64,000 nucleotides of DNA from Trichomonas vaginalis G3 (lineage: Eukaryota > Parabasalia > Trichomonadida > Trichomonadidae): assembly GCF_026262505.1 (NCBI RefSeq), contig NC_067207.1:26008082-26072081 (forward strand), in the 5' to 3' direction. Shown piece by piece: positions 49,322 through 59,939 of this stretch. A program made the position numbers and the translations under genes. The notes under the pieces are model-generated. The model made no database searches and was not told the DNA's origin. It worked only from the letters and a program-made list of their open reading frames with translations. Numbering within the stretch: the stretch's first letter is position 1; the number at the start of each line of letters is the position of its first letter.

Positions 49322-50170
49322 TTATATTTTTACCGTTCGATAGTAGTTGTATATGAAACTAAGTTCTAAGTAAAACGCATGGTATAATGGAATTATTCTT
49401 TTTCTTCCATCTGTAGTAAACCATACTTGAAAGTCTGAAATACTTCCACTTGGTGGTTCGTATAACTTTGTAGGTTTTTCGTAAAAGTCATTTGCCAAGC
49501 ATAAAAAAGAGTTTTGGGCGCCAGAAAATGAAGCATGAACAATAATAGCAGCTGGGTCGAAAACATTTTCATATGTTCCATTAGGGTTTTCGACTTCATA
49601 AAAGTCTGGGTGTACTGGATATGCTGCAGGCTGATTTAACATCCTCATAAATCTATACCATGCCAAGTTGTTATATTTTGTAGAAATATAAACGTTTTCT
49701 CCAAGGTCTTCTATTCTATTGATTTTAACAGTTGCATTTTTCCTGTCATAAATAATATCGAGATGGTATTCTCCTTCGTCAATGTTATACTGGTTTGCAT
49801 ATTCGATATAGATATCGTTTATTTTTTCTTGAAAAGCTTGAAGAGTTGTTTCTAAGTTTACAAGCAAACTAACTTGTAAAAGTTTTCCCTGTTCAAATTT
49901 CTCATACATACGTTTTTCTTTGTTATAGTATCGAACTTCAAAACCGACTGTAAATGGGAAACCATGTATGGCTTCTGAAATGAACTTCATTCTACGAAAG
50001 CCAATAGCTTTTGTGACAGATGGGTCTCTTAACCATCTTAACGGGTAGTCAAAACGATAGCCTTCATGCTTTACGGTCTCTGTCTCAAACTTTTGACCGA
50101 CATTCGTAAAAAGTTCATCTAATGGTTTAGTTGTAGCAACTCTAGAATTTTCTTTTTCTATTGAAAGCAT
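49322..50170 (-). CDS. 282-aa conserved Maverick protein, copy 3
   Basis: It has the same length as, and is near-identical to, the gene at 19440-20288, with conserved C-terminal blocks. The few amino-acid changes are scattered and mild, consistent with selection until recently. It is head-to-head with the fibre gene over the same 18-bp palindrome. It looks whole. Confidence 0.7.
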   Translation of the reverse strand: MLSIEKENSRVATTKPLDELFTNVGQKFETETVKHEGYRFDYPLRWLRDPSVTKAIGFRRMKFISEAIHGFPFTVGFEVRYYNKEKRMYEKFEQGKLLQVSLLVNLETTLQAFQEKINDIYIEYANQYNIDEGEYHLDIIYDRKNATVKINRIEDLGENVYISTKYNNLAWYRFMRMLNQPAAYPVHPDFYEVENPNGTYENVFDPAAIIVHASFSGAQNSFLCLANDFYEKPTKLYEPPSGSISDFQVWFTTDGRKRIIPLYHAFYLELSFIYNYYRTVKI

Positions 50171-50188
50171 ATTTTATCTAGAATAAAA

Positions 50189-51857
50189 ATGTCAAATGAA
50201 ACAGCGTCTATGAGAGAAATACAACACAACCGACAACTCATTATGCAAGCTCTAAATAAGAACACAACAAACTTTTCAAACTATTCTAAGATATCTGAGT
50301 CATTGAAAGAAGGAAACTTAAAACTGACAATAAACCCAATGACAGATGAGTTTCTGTTTCAAGACAATAAGAACCATACTGTCTGTATAAATCCAACAAA
50401 AGGAACTTTAAACGAGAAACCTATAAATGAACTTCTTTTGAAAACAGATGTTGACAACAAAGCTGACAAAGAATATGTAGACGATGCAATAGCAAAAGAA
50501 GAAGAAAGAGCTAACAATGCTTATGCAACAAAAGAACATACTCATCCTGAACTAGCAGACAAAACATATGTTGACAATAAAATGTCAAGTGAAGTGACAA
50601 GAGCTGAAAACGAATATTCTAAAAAGACTCATATACATACCATTGCAAATATTACAAACTTACAAGAAACCTTAAACAGGAAAAGTGACGTTGGACATAC
50701 ACATACCATTGCAAATATTACAAACTTACAAGAAACCTTAAACAGGAAAAGTGACGTTGGACATACACATACATCTTCTGAAATAACAGACTTAAACGTT
50801 AGCCTTGAAAATAAAGCAGATAAAACATATGTCAATGAAATATACCAAAGTTTGATAGGAACAAAAAATATTGAAACTATTGTTGGTGACTTTTCTGTCA
50901 ATGAAGAAAATAAATATTTTAGATGGCAGTTTGTACAGTCCTTAGAAAATGGTACACGGTATAAACTCATTCCGAAAAATAACAATGAAATGTATGTAAG
51001 CTATAAAAAGAATAATGGTACACAAGTTAAAGTTCCATTAGACAACAACTGCTACTTAAACTTATATGGAGACGAACAAAAGAAATATTTAAGAGTTTAT
51101 GAAATGACAGATATGACATTGCCTGACCCAGCTCCAGCACCATATTATTATGACTATGGAGATGACGTCAGAACACCACATGTAGATGAACAAAAGCTAA
51201 CATTATATTTAGATTATTATAGATATAAAAGATATAATGCAATAGAAAAAACGAGAATAGTATACTATTATGAAGATGACAGAAATAAATATTATAGTCA
51301 AGATTTTACCTACCCTGAAAACATAAGATTATATTATAAAAAATTCTGACACAAACCAGAAGAAACCTGAAATAGTTGCACTATATTTTAAGTTCAAAAG
51401 AGACAATCCTATAATGTCTCATATGTTTGATTTCATGAACCCAGTAGGTTCTATTTATACATCTATGGAAGCAAGAGGTCCTCAAGTAATGTTTGGTGTT
51501 GGTGCATGGGAACAAATAGTCGACAGGTTTTTGTATTGTGCAAACTCTTCAAAGGAAACAGGTGGAAGTAAAACGATTTCAGGTGAAAATTTACCTGCAC
51601 ACAGTCACTACATAGATTTAAGTACATCTCAAGCAGGTTGGCATAGGCATAGATATTGGGATTGGACAGGAATGACAAAAGGTAAAGGATATGATGTTAA
51701 AGACGACGTTAAGTTTGCTATAAATTGTTACTGGAGTGACACTCAGGGAGAAGGAAACCATACACATTTCGTTTCAGGATATACGCAAACAACGGGACAA
51801 AGTAAAGAATACATGCCACCTTACATGACAGTTTACGCATGGTATAGAATTGCTTAG
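50189..51857 (+). pseudogene. Phage-type fibre gene, copy 3, broken, with different stalk
   Basis: It shares the N-terminal anchor and C-terminal tip with 20307-21506, but the middle differs. It has tandem HTHTIANITNLQETLNRKSD repeats and an extra Tyr-rich domain not present in copy 1. The gene is broken, about one break. Confidence 0.75.
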
Positions 51858-52811
51858 TCGTCATTTTCAACTTCTTTAGCATATTCGTCAGGAGTTGTCT
51901 TATATTTGTTAGGAACTGTCTTTGAAAGTATACCACCTTGAACTTTGACAAGTTTGAAACGAGGTCTGACAATAGTAGTTTTATCTTCTGCTTGCAGTGT
52001 GTACATTTTGCCATGTTTGCCTAAAACTTCATAATATTCTCTTGTATACTTTCTTCTATTTTTACGAACACGAATGTGAGTACCTGTCGGGTTCCCATTG
52101 TTGTCATAGTCAATAGTATTTTCATATGGGTCGCGTTTAGGTATTTCTATTTTTACTTTGTCACCTTTCTGAAGTTTGAAGCCCGGCATTCTTTCTTGTT
52201 TGTCTCTTTTGACTAAATTATTAAATATATAGTCTTTCTCTAAGTCAGGGTTTTTTTCATTTCTTCGGGGAGTGGTTTCCCAAACCTTTTTGTTTACGGT
52301 TATTGTAAATATTTAAAACTTGTCTCATCTTTGCCATGGAGAAGTGTCTATACTTGTCGTCATATGACATTTCATTTGCTTCACCACCTTGTGGTTGGTT
52401 TAAGTCTCTTAACATTTTTATACAACCGTCAATGACACCAAGAGCAGAATGGTTTTGGTCGACAATGAAATATTGGTTTACATTTTTTGAACGCAGATAG
52501 TTTTTTACATCATCTGATTTGAAAGAACTTTCACAGTCAGATGTCAGTTTTGTTGGATGGTATTTGTCAACGAATATTGTCAAAGCAGTTTTCACATCTA
52601 AAATATTTTTGGACCATAATGGTATGGCTTCACAGTATCTTGTGTTTTGACCGACAAATATTAGCCAGTATGGTGGTCCATCTGTTCTAACTCTCGGAAT
52701 GTTTTCCAAGATATCCATAAACCAAGCATTTGGTGTTGAACTAAAGATTTTTACCATGAGTGCTTTCTTTGTCGCTTTAGAAACATAGGGGTCCTTGTTT
52801 GGATTCGTCAT
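51854..52811 (-). pseudogene. rve integrase, copy 3, broken
   Basis: It is homologous to 21503-22462 and convergent with the fibre gene; broken, about one break. Confidence 0.75.
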
Positions 52812-52827
52812 TTTTAACCCATAAGAA

Positions 52828-53229
52828 ATGGGTTTATTTGGCGCGTTAGCAGGAGTTGCATCCAGATTTTTGCCCGCAGTGGGAACAATAGCCAGAGGTG
52901 TATTTGGAGTTGGAAGGAAGATTTTGAGTACATTAGGTATACTTAAAGAGAAAGCACAACCTATTATACAAACTGTACAGAAAGGTTGGGATGTAGCACG
53001 AGATGCAACAAATCTTATTCCAAATCCTGAAACAAGAGGAAAAGTTCAAGGATGGATGGACAATGTAGGAAGACAAGCAGGAAACTATTATAACAAAGCA
53101 AATGACTACTATAACCAAGCAGGACACTATATGGACCAAGGTGAAAGATTCTTTAACAGAGGATATAACCATGCACAACAGTGGGTAAACAATAACCAAC
53201 CTCAACCGCCTCAAACGTGGGGAATGTAA
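52828..53229 (+). CDS. 133-aa amphipathic virion-like protein, copy 3
   Basis: It is nearly identical to 22479-22880, with the MGLFGALAGVASRFLPAVG start and the Tyr/Asn repeat region kept. It is divergent from the integrase over 16 bp. It looks whole. Confidence 0.65.
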   Translation: MGLFGALAGVASRFLPAVGTIARGVFGVGRKILSTLGILKEKAQPIIQTVQKGWDVARDATNLIPNPETRGKVQGWMDNVGRQAGNYYNKANDYYNQAGHYMDQGERFFNRGYNHAQQWVNNNQPQPPQTWGM

Positions 53230-53248
53230 AGTTTTTTACTGAGATGAA

Positions 53249-53401
53249 ATGAACAATACAGCATTGAGACAAATGGGTTCAAGATGGATTTGTCGACTTC
53301 CAGCAGTTACACCACGTGTTTGTCAAGTTCTTCCTATACCTCAGGAAGTTTTAGACCGACTTAAAAAACAACAACAACCAGTTGAAAACAAACCAAACTA
53401 A
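53249..53401 (+). CDS. 50-aa small Maverick protein, copy 3
   Basis: It corresponds to 22900-23055 with an in-frame loss of one Pro codon and small changes near the end (KKQQQPVENKPN). The same TTTTTTACTGAGATGAA leader precedes the ATG. In-frame length change between copies supports coding. Confidence 0.55.
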   Translation: MNNTALRQMGSRWICRLPAVTPRVCQVLPIPQEVLDRLKKQQQPVENKPN

Positions 53402-53420
53402 AATTTTTTACTGAGATGAA

Positions 53421-54005
53421 ATGACCGAAGAAGTTGAAACGGTAGATTTGACACCACAAACAAAAAGTTCAGAACCATTGTCAAAACCCGTCAAAGAACT
53501 TACAGATGAAGAGAAAAATTCAATAATAGAAAGTGCCAGGTCTGGAAATACAAACTCTAACTATAAAGTCACTTTTCATAAAAATGGAACGGCAAGTATC
53601 TCAAAAAAGAAACAGACTCTCACAAATAAAATATTGAAGTCTGAAGGAGCTTTCGAGACAACAGATGGAAAAGTTTACTTCACTGACCAACAGTTCATTA
53701 TAGAACATCTCATTGACTTAGAGTCGAAATATTCTAAACTATACAACAAACACAAAAAGTTGAAAGGAAAACAAAAACAAATGGCATATGATATTTATGA
53801 AGATGTTGACGACACAACTGTTCCTGCAAGTGAAGTAAAGTCAGAGGAACCGAAAAGTGACGAAAAACCGATAGAAGAAGAAAAACCAAAAACTGAAGAT
53901 AAACCAAAACCAAAGTTTAGTTTCCAAACTAAACCAAGTCAACCTTCATTAGCTGGTATGGGTTGGCGTCAAAGACTTATGGCAGCAGGCGGTTATGTTA
54001 AGTAA
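53421..54005 (+). CDS. 194-aa charged Maverick protein, copy 3
   Basis: It has the same length as 23075-23659 with few changes; the C-terminal GMGWRQRLMAAGGYVK is identical. It looks whole. Function is unknown. Confidence 0.65.
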   Translation: MTEEVETVDLTPQTKSSEPLSKPVKELTDEEKNSIIESARSGNTNSNYKVTFHKNGTASISKKKQTLTNKILKSEGAFETTDGKVYFTDQQFIIEHLIDLESKYSKLYNKHKKLKGKQKQMAYDIYEDVDDTTVPASEVKSEEPKSDEKPIEEEKPKTEDKPKPKFSFQTKPSQPSLAGMGWRQRLMAAGGYVK

Positions 54006-54036
54006 AGAAAAAAATATTTTTTTTATTTTTATAAAA

Positions 54037-54305
54037 ATGCCCCCATATAGAATGGATAGAAAATCTGCTAGAATAAAAGCAGAGTTGCAAAGTTATGGTT
54101 GGAGAGTTTCGAAGAATTTTAAATATAGGAAGGGAAGACCCATAAAATCTATGACAAACTGGCTGGTCTGACCTACGAAATGGATTTGGAAACAGCACGT
54201 GCCAATTATCCAAACAGACTAGAGAGGTTAGAAGAAGAACGTCTTATGGACATGCCTTTCGATGTTAGTGAACCTCAAGTTGAAGGAAACTTGTTTGTTA
54301 GATGA
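54037..54305 (+). pseudogene. pPolB remnant, copy 3
   Basis: It matches the start of the polymerase gene at 23690 and carries none of the polymerase motifs. It is a fossil remnant. Confidence 0.65.
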
Positions 54306-54357
54306 GAAATATGAAATGGCATACCATTTTAAAACAATATATTTTTACATATATTAA

Positions 54358-55218
54358 ATGCTTCAGGTTGAAAAACAAAGAACAAAAGTAGCAGATACAA
54401 AACCGTTAGACTATATCTATACAAATGCTGGTAGGACTATTTCAGATGAAGAAATTTCATCCCGAGCATACAGGTTTGACTATCCAATTCGTTGGCTTCA
54501 AAGTCCTTCAGATGCAAAGGCAATAGGATTTAGAAGAGTTTTGTTTTCAAATAGAACTAACGCATTTATGTTCGCAGTATATTTTCATGGGCAGTATAAA
54601 GGTTCTGATGGTCTAATAGACAAATTTGACGAAATGAGAATCTTTACAGTTCGTTCAGACGAAAGTCTTGAGAAAACTCTAAATGACTTTCAAACTCAAA
54701 TGAACAAATATTATTGGGAATTTCAAGAAAAATACGACTCTTTACTAAATGGAACATACTATCTGAAACTAGAATATGACAAGATGAACTCCACCGTTTC
54801 ATTTCAAAAGATTGAAATTAACCCTCCAAGAGATACAGAGTTTTTATTTTGGAAAGTAGACAAACGTTCTTGGGCACAATTTCTTCGGTTACTAAACCAG
54901 AACGAACCATTACCACCAGATGGTCCATTTAAATTTATACTTCCACCAGCAGATTTGACAGTTTATAGAAACGTGTTTGACCCTCAAAATGTTATGTGTC
55001 ATGCAAGTTTCAGTTCAAGCAACAATAGTTTTCTATGTATTGGTAAGGACTTTTATGACTTTGCTTCTAAATTCTACGAACCACCTAGTAACAGTTTCTC
55101 TGACTTTCAAGTTTGGTTCACAACAAATGGTGTGCAACATATTATTCCATTGTACTATGACTTTTATCTCGAATTGTCTTTCATATATAACTACGGAAAA
55201 GTGCTGAAAAAGTATTGA
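54358..55218 (+). CDS. 286-aa paralogue of the 282-aa Maverick protein
   Basis: The protein MLQVEKQRTKVADTKPLDY... is collinear with the 282-aa family (TKPLD near residue 15, YRFDYPIRWLQSPSDAKA, CHASFSSSNNSFLCIG, YEPPSNSFSDFQVWFTTNG), but diverged over most positions. Copy 3 thus carries two members, one in each orientation relative to the element. Retention of an open frame and of the shared blocks implies function. A pair of related structural proteins is one explanation. The gene follows the PolB remnant, so it arrived by rearrangement. Confidence 0.7.
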   Translation: MLQVEKQRTKVADTKPLDYIYTNAGRTISDEEISSRAYRFDYPIRWLQSPSDAKAIGFRRVLFSNRTNAFMFAVYFHGQYKGSDGLIDKFDEMRIFTVRSDESLEKTLNDFQTQMNKYYWEFQEKYDSLLNGTYYLKLEYDKMNSTVSFQKIEINPPRDTEFLFWKVDKRSWAQFLRLLNQNEPLPPDGPFKFILPPADLTVYRNVFDPQNVMCHASFSSSNNSFLCIGKDFYDFASKFYEPPSNSFSDFQVWFTTNGVQHIIPLYYDFYLELSFIYNYGKVLKKY

Positions 55219-55672
55219 AAAATAAAGTTTAGGGTAGATGGTTAGATCTCACCTCTTTTTTCACCTAATTTTTCACCCGTTGAATTTTGTATAAAAAGCA
55301 ACCGCCGGAATTCAGACTGTTGCTATATTCTTCACAAAATGCTTGTTTTGAGGTCGAGCCACTTTTGGCTCCACCGTATTCTTTCAACCAAAACTCATGA
55401 ATTCGGCAAAAATAAAGTTTAGGTGAAGTGGTGAGATCTCACCTCTTTTTTCACCTATTTTTTCACCCGTTGAATTTTCATGAATTTCCTTAAGATAGAA
55501 AAAAATAATGTTTATGTTAGAATGTTAGATCTAACACGTTTTCTAACATTTTTTCTAACATCGTAGAAAACACACAAAACTCAAGAATTTTATACAGAAT
55601 TCAATAAAAATAATGTTTATGTTAGAATGTTAGATCTAACACGTTTTTTCACCTGTTTTCTAACATCGTAGA
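55219..55672. repeat. Four box-palindromes, GGTGA and TGTTAGA variants
   Basis: Copies at about 55219-55279 and 55415-55478 use GGTGA boxes around AGATCTCACC. Those at about 55508-55563 and 55614-55672 use TGTTAGA boxes around TGTTAGATCTAACA. They share the layout of the GGTAGA family of copy 1. No gene is visible here. Confidence 0.75.
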
Positions 55673-55733
55673 AAACTCATGAATTTTCATGAATTTCCTT
55701 AAGATAGAAAAAAAGTGAGTTAAAATGAGATGT

Positions 55734-56099
55734 TTACTGAACTGGTTGGATGTCGCCTTCTGTAGTTATGTAGAACGGCTGACCCGAGAAGTGGAACAGT
55801 GCTCTGAGAATTTGGTTCATTCTTGGGAAAGGGTTCTCTCTGTTTGGAAGTAGTATCCAAGGACGCTTTGCAAAGAACTTGAGAAGAGCTTCTTTCTTTG
55901 CTTGCTTTATGTCGTCGTAGGCTGTCCCGTCTGGTATTTGAATTGGAATTCCGGTTTCAATTTCGATTTTCAGCGCACCTCTTCCAGACAACCAGAAGCC
56001 GAGGGACTTGTTGGCTTTGTCCTTGCCCAAGTACTGCTTAACAACTTCATTTATCTCTATAAGGTAAATTGCCTCATCTAATGGCTCGATGTTGTCCAT
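55734..56099 (-). CDS. 121-aa conserved Maverick protein, copy 3
   Basis: It is homologous to 27949-28314, the same length, with blocks DEAIYLIEINE, SGRGALKIEIETGI and AKRPWILLPNRENP conserved and the rest moderately changed. Its ATG abuts the repeat array at 56100. It looks whole. Function is unknown. Confidence 0.65.
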   Translation of the reverse strand: MDNIEPLDEAIYLIEINEVVKQYLGKDKANKSLGFWLSGRGALKIEIETGIPIQIPDGTAYDDIKQAKKEALLKFFAKRPWILLPNRENPFPRMNQILRALFHFSGQPFYITTEGDIQPVQ

Positions 56100-56543
56100 T
56101 GTTCTGTTTCAGAACTAGTCTTGTACTGTTTCAGAACAATACTTGTACTGTTTCAGAACTAGTCTTGTACTTTTTCAGAACAATACTTGTACTTTTTCAG
56201 AACAATACTTGTACTTTTTCAGAACAAGACTTGTACTTTTTCAGAACAAATTTCCCGTAAAAGCTCTCAATTTGTGAGAAAAATTTTCTGTTTCAGAACA
56301 ATACTTGTTCTGTTTCAGAACAATATTTGTACTGTTTCAGAACAATATTTGTACTGTTTCAGAACAAGACTTGCACTGCTTCAGAACAATATTTGTACTG
56401 TTTCAGAACAATATTTGTACTGTTTCAGAACAATATTTGTACTGTTTCAAGACAAGACTTGCACTGCTTCAGAACAATATTTGTACTGTTTCAAGACAAG
56501 ACTTGCACTGCTTCAGAACAATATTTGTACTGTTTCAAGACAA
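56100..56543. repeat. 22-bp tandem array, second sequence type
   Basis: About nineteen units of the form CAGAACAATATTTGTACTGTTT (in parts), with variants CAAGAC and GACTTGCACTGC, fill the space between the 121-aa gene start and a remnant MSDVPP start. A central island (56240-56290) carries GCTCTCAATTTGTGAGAA. The unit is unrelated to the 28315-28708 unit except in length and in place. Confidence 0.85.
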
Positions 56544-56705
56544 TGTCCGACGTACCACCAAAAAATATATTTTAGGTGAAGAGGTGAGATCTCACCTGTT
56601 TTTTCACCTAATTTTTCACCCGTTGAATTTTCATGAATTTCCTTAAGATAAAAAAAATAAAGTTAGTATTTTTAAAAAAATATTTTTTATTTTTATTGTA
56701 AGAAC

Positions 56706-57620
56706 ATGTTAGCAACAACTTCACCAAACTCTTTAGTTATGAACCCAACTTCAATGTTAGTTGAGATGAAAAGCTTCATTCCTTCTTCATATACTTTTGA
56801 GACAGAAATCCAGAAGATAAAGCAAGAACTTCTCCAAGGAGATTTAGATTGCACTGCAAAAGATGAAACAAATGAACAATATCTTTCTGAAATGCAGGAT
56901 ATTATTGACCATCTACCTAAACTTCCTGAAATCCAACAACAAAAGCTTACTATTCCCGAATTCGATGAAATAGAAGTCAGACCAACCGACTCAGTTGAAA
57001 TTAAGAAGTTCATACGTAAGGTTAACTATGAGTTTCTTGGATTTCATTGCAACCACAAAGTCATGGACAAAGACTGCGATATGGTATATAAGAATGTTTC
57101 TGACATATATAAATCTGAAGAATTTAAGACCTACGACAACTTTGTTTCGTTAGTTGCTGAATGTGTATGGCAGATAAGAGATAAAGATAGAAGAGGTAAA
57201 ATATGGAACGAACAAATAAAACCAACTGCTTCAGATTTAAAGAAAACCATTGACGCTATAGTTGTACTTGCAGGACAAATTTCAATGTACAATGCTAAAA
57301 TGAACCCACAATGTTCTAAATGTAAAGCAGCAATGAGGAAATATAACTACTCCGTCAAAGAGATAGAACGTATGCGAAACGACTATGCTGACTTAAAGAA
57401 AGAAGCAGAGAAACCAGCAGAAAACAAAATGGACATGTTAGCATTTCTAAACAAAAACTATCCAACAGCTGACGATTTCCTTCTATCTGATGTCAAGAAG
57501 AAATATAAAGAAACATTCGGCATTGTGAAAACATTCGATGTACTAAAAGAAGAAATCGAAGCCACAAAATTGTTTAGAATTTCAAATATACATCGTACAA
57601 TTCATGTAAAACGCTTATAA
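56706..57620 (+). CDS. 304-aa Maverick protein with CxxC motif, open copy
   Basis: The protein MLATTSPNSLVMNPTSMLVE... is mostly helical and charged. It includes EFLGFHCNHKVMDKDCDMVY and, near residue 200, NPQCSKCKAAMRKYNYSV, a CxxC that could bind metal with neighbouring Cys/His residues. The C-terminal third is coiled-coil-like. The leader is the element's ATTTTTTATTTTTATTG motif. It is open here but broken in copy 1. The family is unknown. Confidence 0.6.
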   Translation: MLATTSPNSLVMNPTSMLVEMKSFIPSSYTFETEIQKIKQELLQGDLDCTAKDETNEQYLSEMQDIIDHLPKLPEIQQQKLTIPEFDEIEVRPTDSVEIKKFIRKVNYEFLGFHCNHKVMDKDCDMVYKNVSDIYKSEEFKTYDNFVSLVAECVWQIRDKDRRGKIWNEQIKPTASDLKKTIDAIVVLAGQISMYNAKMNPQCSKCKAAMRKYNYSVKEIERMRNDYADLKKEAEKPAENKMDMLAFLNKNYPTADDFLLSDVKKKYKETFGIVKTFDVLKEEIEATKLFRISNIHRTIHVKRL

Positions 57621-57627
57621 AATAACT

Positions 57628-57865
57628 GAGGTGAAAAAAGAGGTGAAAAAAGAGGTTAGATCTCACCTCTTCACCTAAAATATATTTTTGCCGAATTCTG
57701 TATAAAATTCTGAGTAAAATGACATATGGCATGTGTCAAACCGTTGAGTTTTCACAAAATTTAAAAAATAACGTTTACCATGTAAAACGCTTATAAAATA
57801 ACTGAGGTGAAAAAAGAGGTGAAAAAAGAGGTTAGATCTCACCTCTTCACCTAAAATATATTTTT
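57628..57865. repeat. Two GGTGA-box palindromes
   Basis: Copies at about 57628-57690 and 57805-57865: AGGTGAAAAAAGAGGTGAAA, then GGTTAGATCTCACC, CTTCACC and AAAATATATTTTTG. They are at the same place relative to the 304-aa gene as the GGTAGA copies in copy 1. Confidence 0.7.
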
Positions 57866-57889
57866 GCTGAAAAAAATGACCAAATTTCA

Positions 57890-58330
57890 TGAATTTCCTC
57901 ATATGTTTGCTACCCTCGGAAAACCGAGGGTAGAGATTCCGTACGAAAATCGCAAGAATTTGCCAATAAATTTAAGAGGTTGGTATGTACATAGACTATT
58001 AGTAAATGCAGTTGCAGTGAAGGCTTACTTTACATCGTTCAGAAACCAAACATACAGACATTGGTTCAAAAACCAAAGCACACAAGAACTTTTGAGCGAA
58101 GCACAGCGAGGCAGACTTTTTTCTGAAAACAGTGAAGAACAGCGAGTAGGTAAAAAACCCCGGTCGCCAAAACTCTATGAAAATCGTGAAAAACAGCGAG
58201 TAAGTAAAAAAACGTAGTCGCCTAAAACTCATGAAAATCGTAAAAATTTGCCATGCTGCTCTTCTGAGTTCGTCGGTATTTTGGAAGTGTTGCACCTTCG
58301 AGTCTTCTGACATGAAAAAAATGACCAAAT
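57890..58330. pseudogene. Mosaic of Maverick gene remnants
   Basis: Patches similar to the KilA-N gene at 62085 (RGWYVHRLLVNAVAV), to the GIY-YIG-like gene at 60230, and to the 64-aa gene at 29573 lie next to one another. It is a fossil produced by rearrangement within or between Mavericks. Confidence 0.55.
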
Positions 58331-58469
58331 TTCATTATATAACTGTTATTTTTTACGAAGTGAACTTTGACACTTCGTAAAAAAAATCCCTGAAATCATA
58401 TCTTTTATACAAAATAAAAAAAATAACGTTAGTTTTTTTCTATCTTAAGGAAATTCATGAAAATTCAAG

Positions 58470-58661
58470 AGGGTGAAAAAACAGGTGAGAAAACGGGTGA
58501 GATCTAACCATCTACCCTAAAATATATTTTTGCCGAATTCTGTATAAAATTCTGAGTAAAATGACATATGGAACACATACTTTTTCAGTAAGGACATATG
58601 AGGTGAAAAAAGAGGTGAGAAAACGGGTTAGATCTCACCTCTTCACCTAAAATATATTTTT
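58470..58661. repeat. Two further box-palindromes
   Basis: Mixed GGTGA/GGTAGA copy at about 58470-58531 and a GGTGA copy at about 58599-58661, each ending AAAATATATTTTTGCCGAAT. A further copy lies at 60001-60060 and another at 60956-61020. Confidence 0.65.
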
Positions 58662-58709
58662 GCCGAATTCTGTATAAAATTCTGAGTAAAATGACATAGA
58701 AAAAACCAG

Positions 58710-59939
58710 AATTTTCGAAAAAGTGACACCAACTATTAAAGTTATTTTATTACTAGATTTATTTACAAATTATAAGATAATATCATTAACCGAATATATT
58801 TTTAATATAAATAAAAAACTTTTTTTATACAAAAAATTACAATCAATCGATAAATATTATAAAACATTTATTCCAAAAAGATTAAGTAATAGGTGGGATC
58901 CTGCATATAATATAATTTTATGTCATAAAGCTTACAAATTTTAGATGGACCACAGTGAGAATGTGAGTGGTTAATTTAAAGGTGGTCTGATAAAGATATC
59001 GAAGCTTACTCAACACAGCATGAAGCAGTTTCTAATACACAATCTTACTAGTGGTGTTTCGGTCGCCAGCGCTCTCATAGGGGTGCTGATTTCAAAAACC
59101 ACTACTTCAAATTATTCAACAATACTCAATGCGGCATGAAGCAGCTACTACTGCTGTATCTTACTGGTAGTGTTTTGGTCGTTGGCTCTTGCACAGTCTC
59201 TCAGATTTTCAAATTTTTTTTCAACACTATCTTGTTTCGCTCTCAGAAAGCTATCCTACAAAGACATCGAAGCTTACTCAACACAGCATGAAGCAGTTTC
59301 TAATACACAATCTTACTAGTGGTGTTTCGGTCGCCAGCGCTCTCATAGGGGTGCTGATTTCAAAAACCACTACTTCAAATTATTCAACAATACTCAACAC
59401 AGCATGAAGCAGTTTCTAATAAATATATACATATATAAATATATACATATATAAATATATACATATATAAATATATACATATATAAATATATACATATAT
59501 AAATATATACATATATAAATATATACATATATAAATATATACATATATAAATATATACATATATAAATATATACATATATAAATATATACATATATAAAT
59601 ATATACATATATAAATATATACATATATAAATATATACATATATACATATATAAATATATACATATATAAATATATACATATATAAATATATACATATAT
59701 AAATATATACATATATAAATATATACATATATAAATATATACATATATAAATATATACATATATAAATATATACATATATAAATATATACATATATAAAT
59801 ATATACATATATAAATATATACATATATAAATATATACATATATAAATATACATATATATATAAATATATAAATAACAAAATACAATCAAAAAATAGTGT
59901 TTGGAAATTTAAGGTTAAGTGTCACTTTTTCGTAAATTC
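58710..59939. mobile_element. TIR element with microsatellite inserted in Maverick copy 3
   Basis: The ends GAATTTTCGAAAAAGTGACA (58710) and TGTCACTTTTTCGTAAATTC (59920-59939) are inverted repeats with two mismatches. ACCA flanks both sides and may be the target duplication. Inside are a 73-codon AT-rich frame (58723-58944, doubtful), a duplicated ~150-bp block (58992 and 59260) and a 16-bp microsatellite. No transposase was recognised, so it is non-autonomous. Confidence 0.55.
59419..59876. repeat. 16-bp microsatellite (ATATACATATATAAAT)n
   Basis: About 28 copies of a 16-bp AT-rich unit with one shortened unit in the middle. Open frames through it on the minus strand (Tyr-Ile repeats) are artefacts of the repeat. 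Confidence 0.95.

Noticed and set aside
58723-58944. 73-codon frame starting at the left end of the nested TIR element
   Set aside because: Composed almost only of Ile, Lys, Tyr, Leu and Asn from AT-rich DNA; not supported as a transposase.
59384-59890. Three overlapping minus-strand open frames of 156-168 codons rich in Tyr and Ile
   Set aside because: They are translations of the 16-bp microsatellite in different frames; low complexity and no start context.
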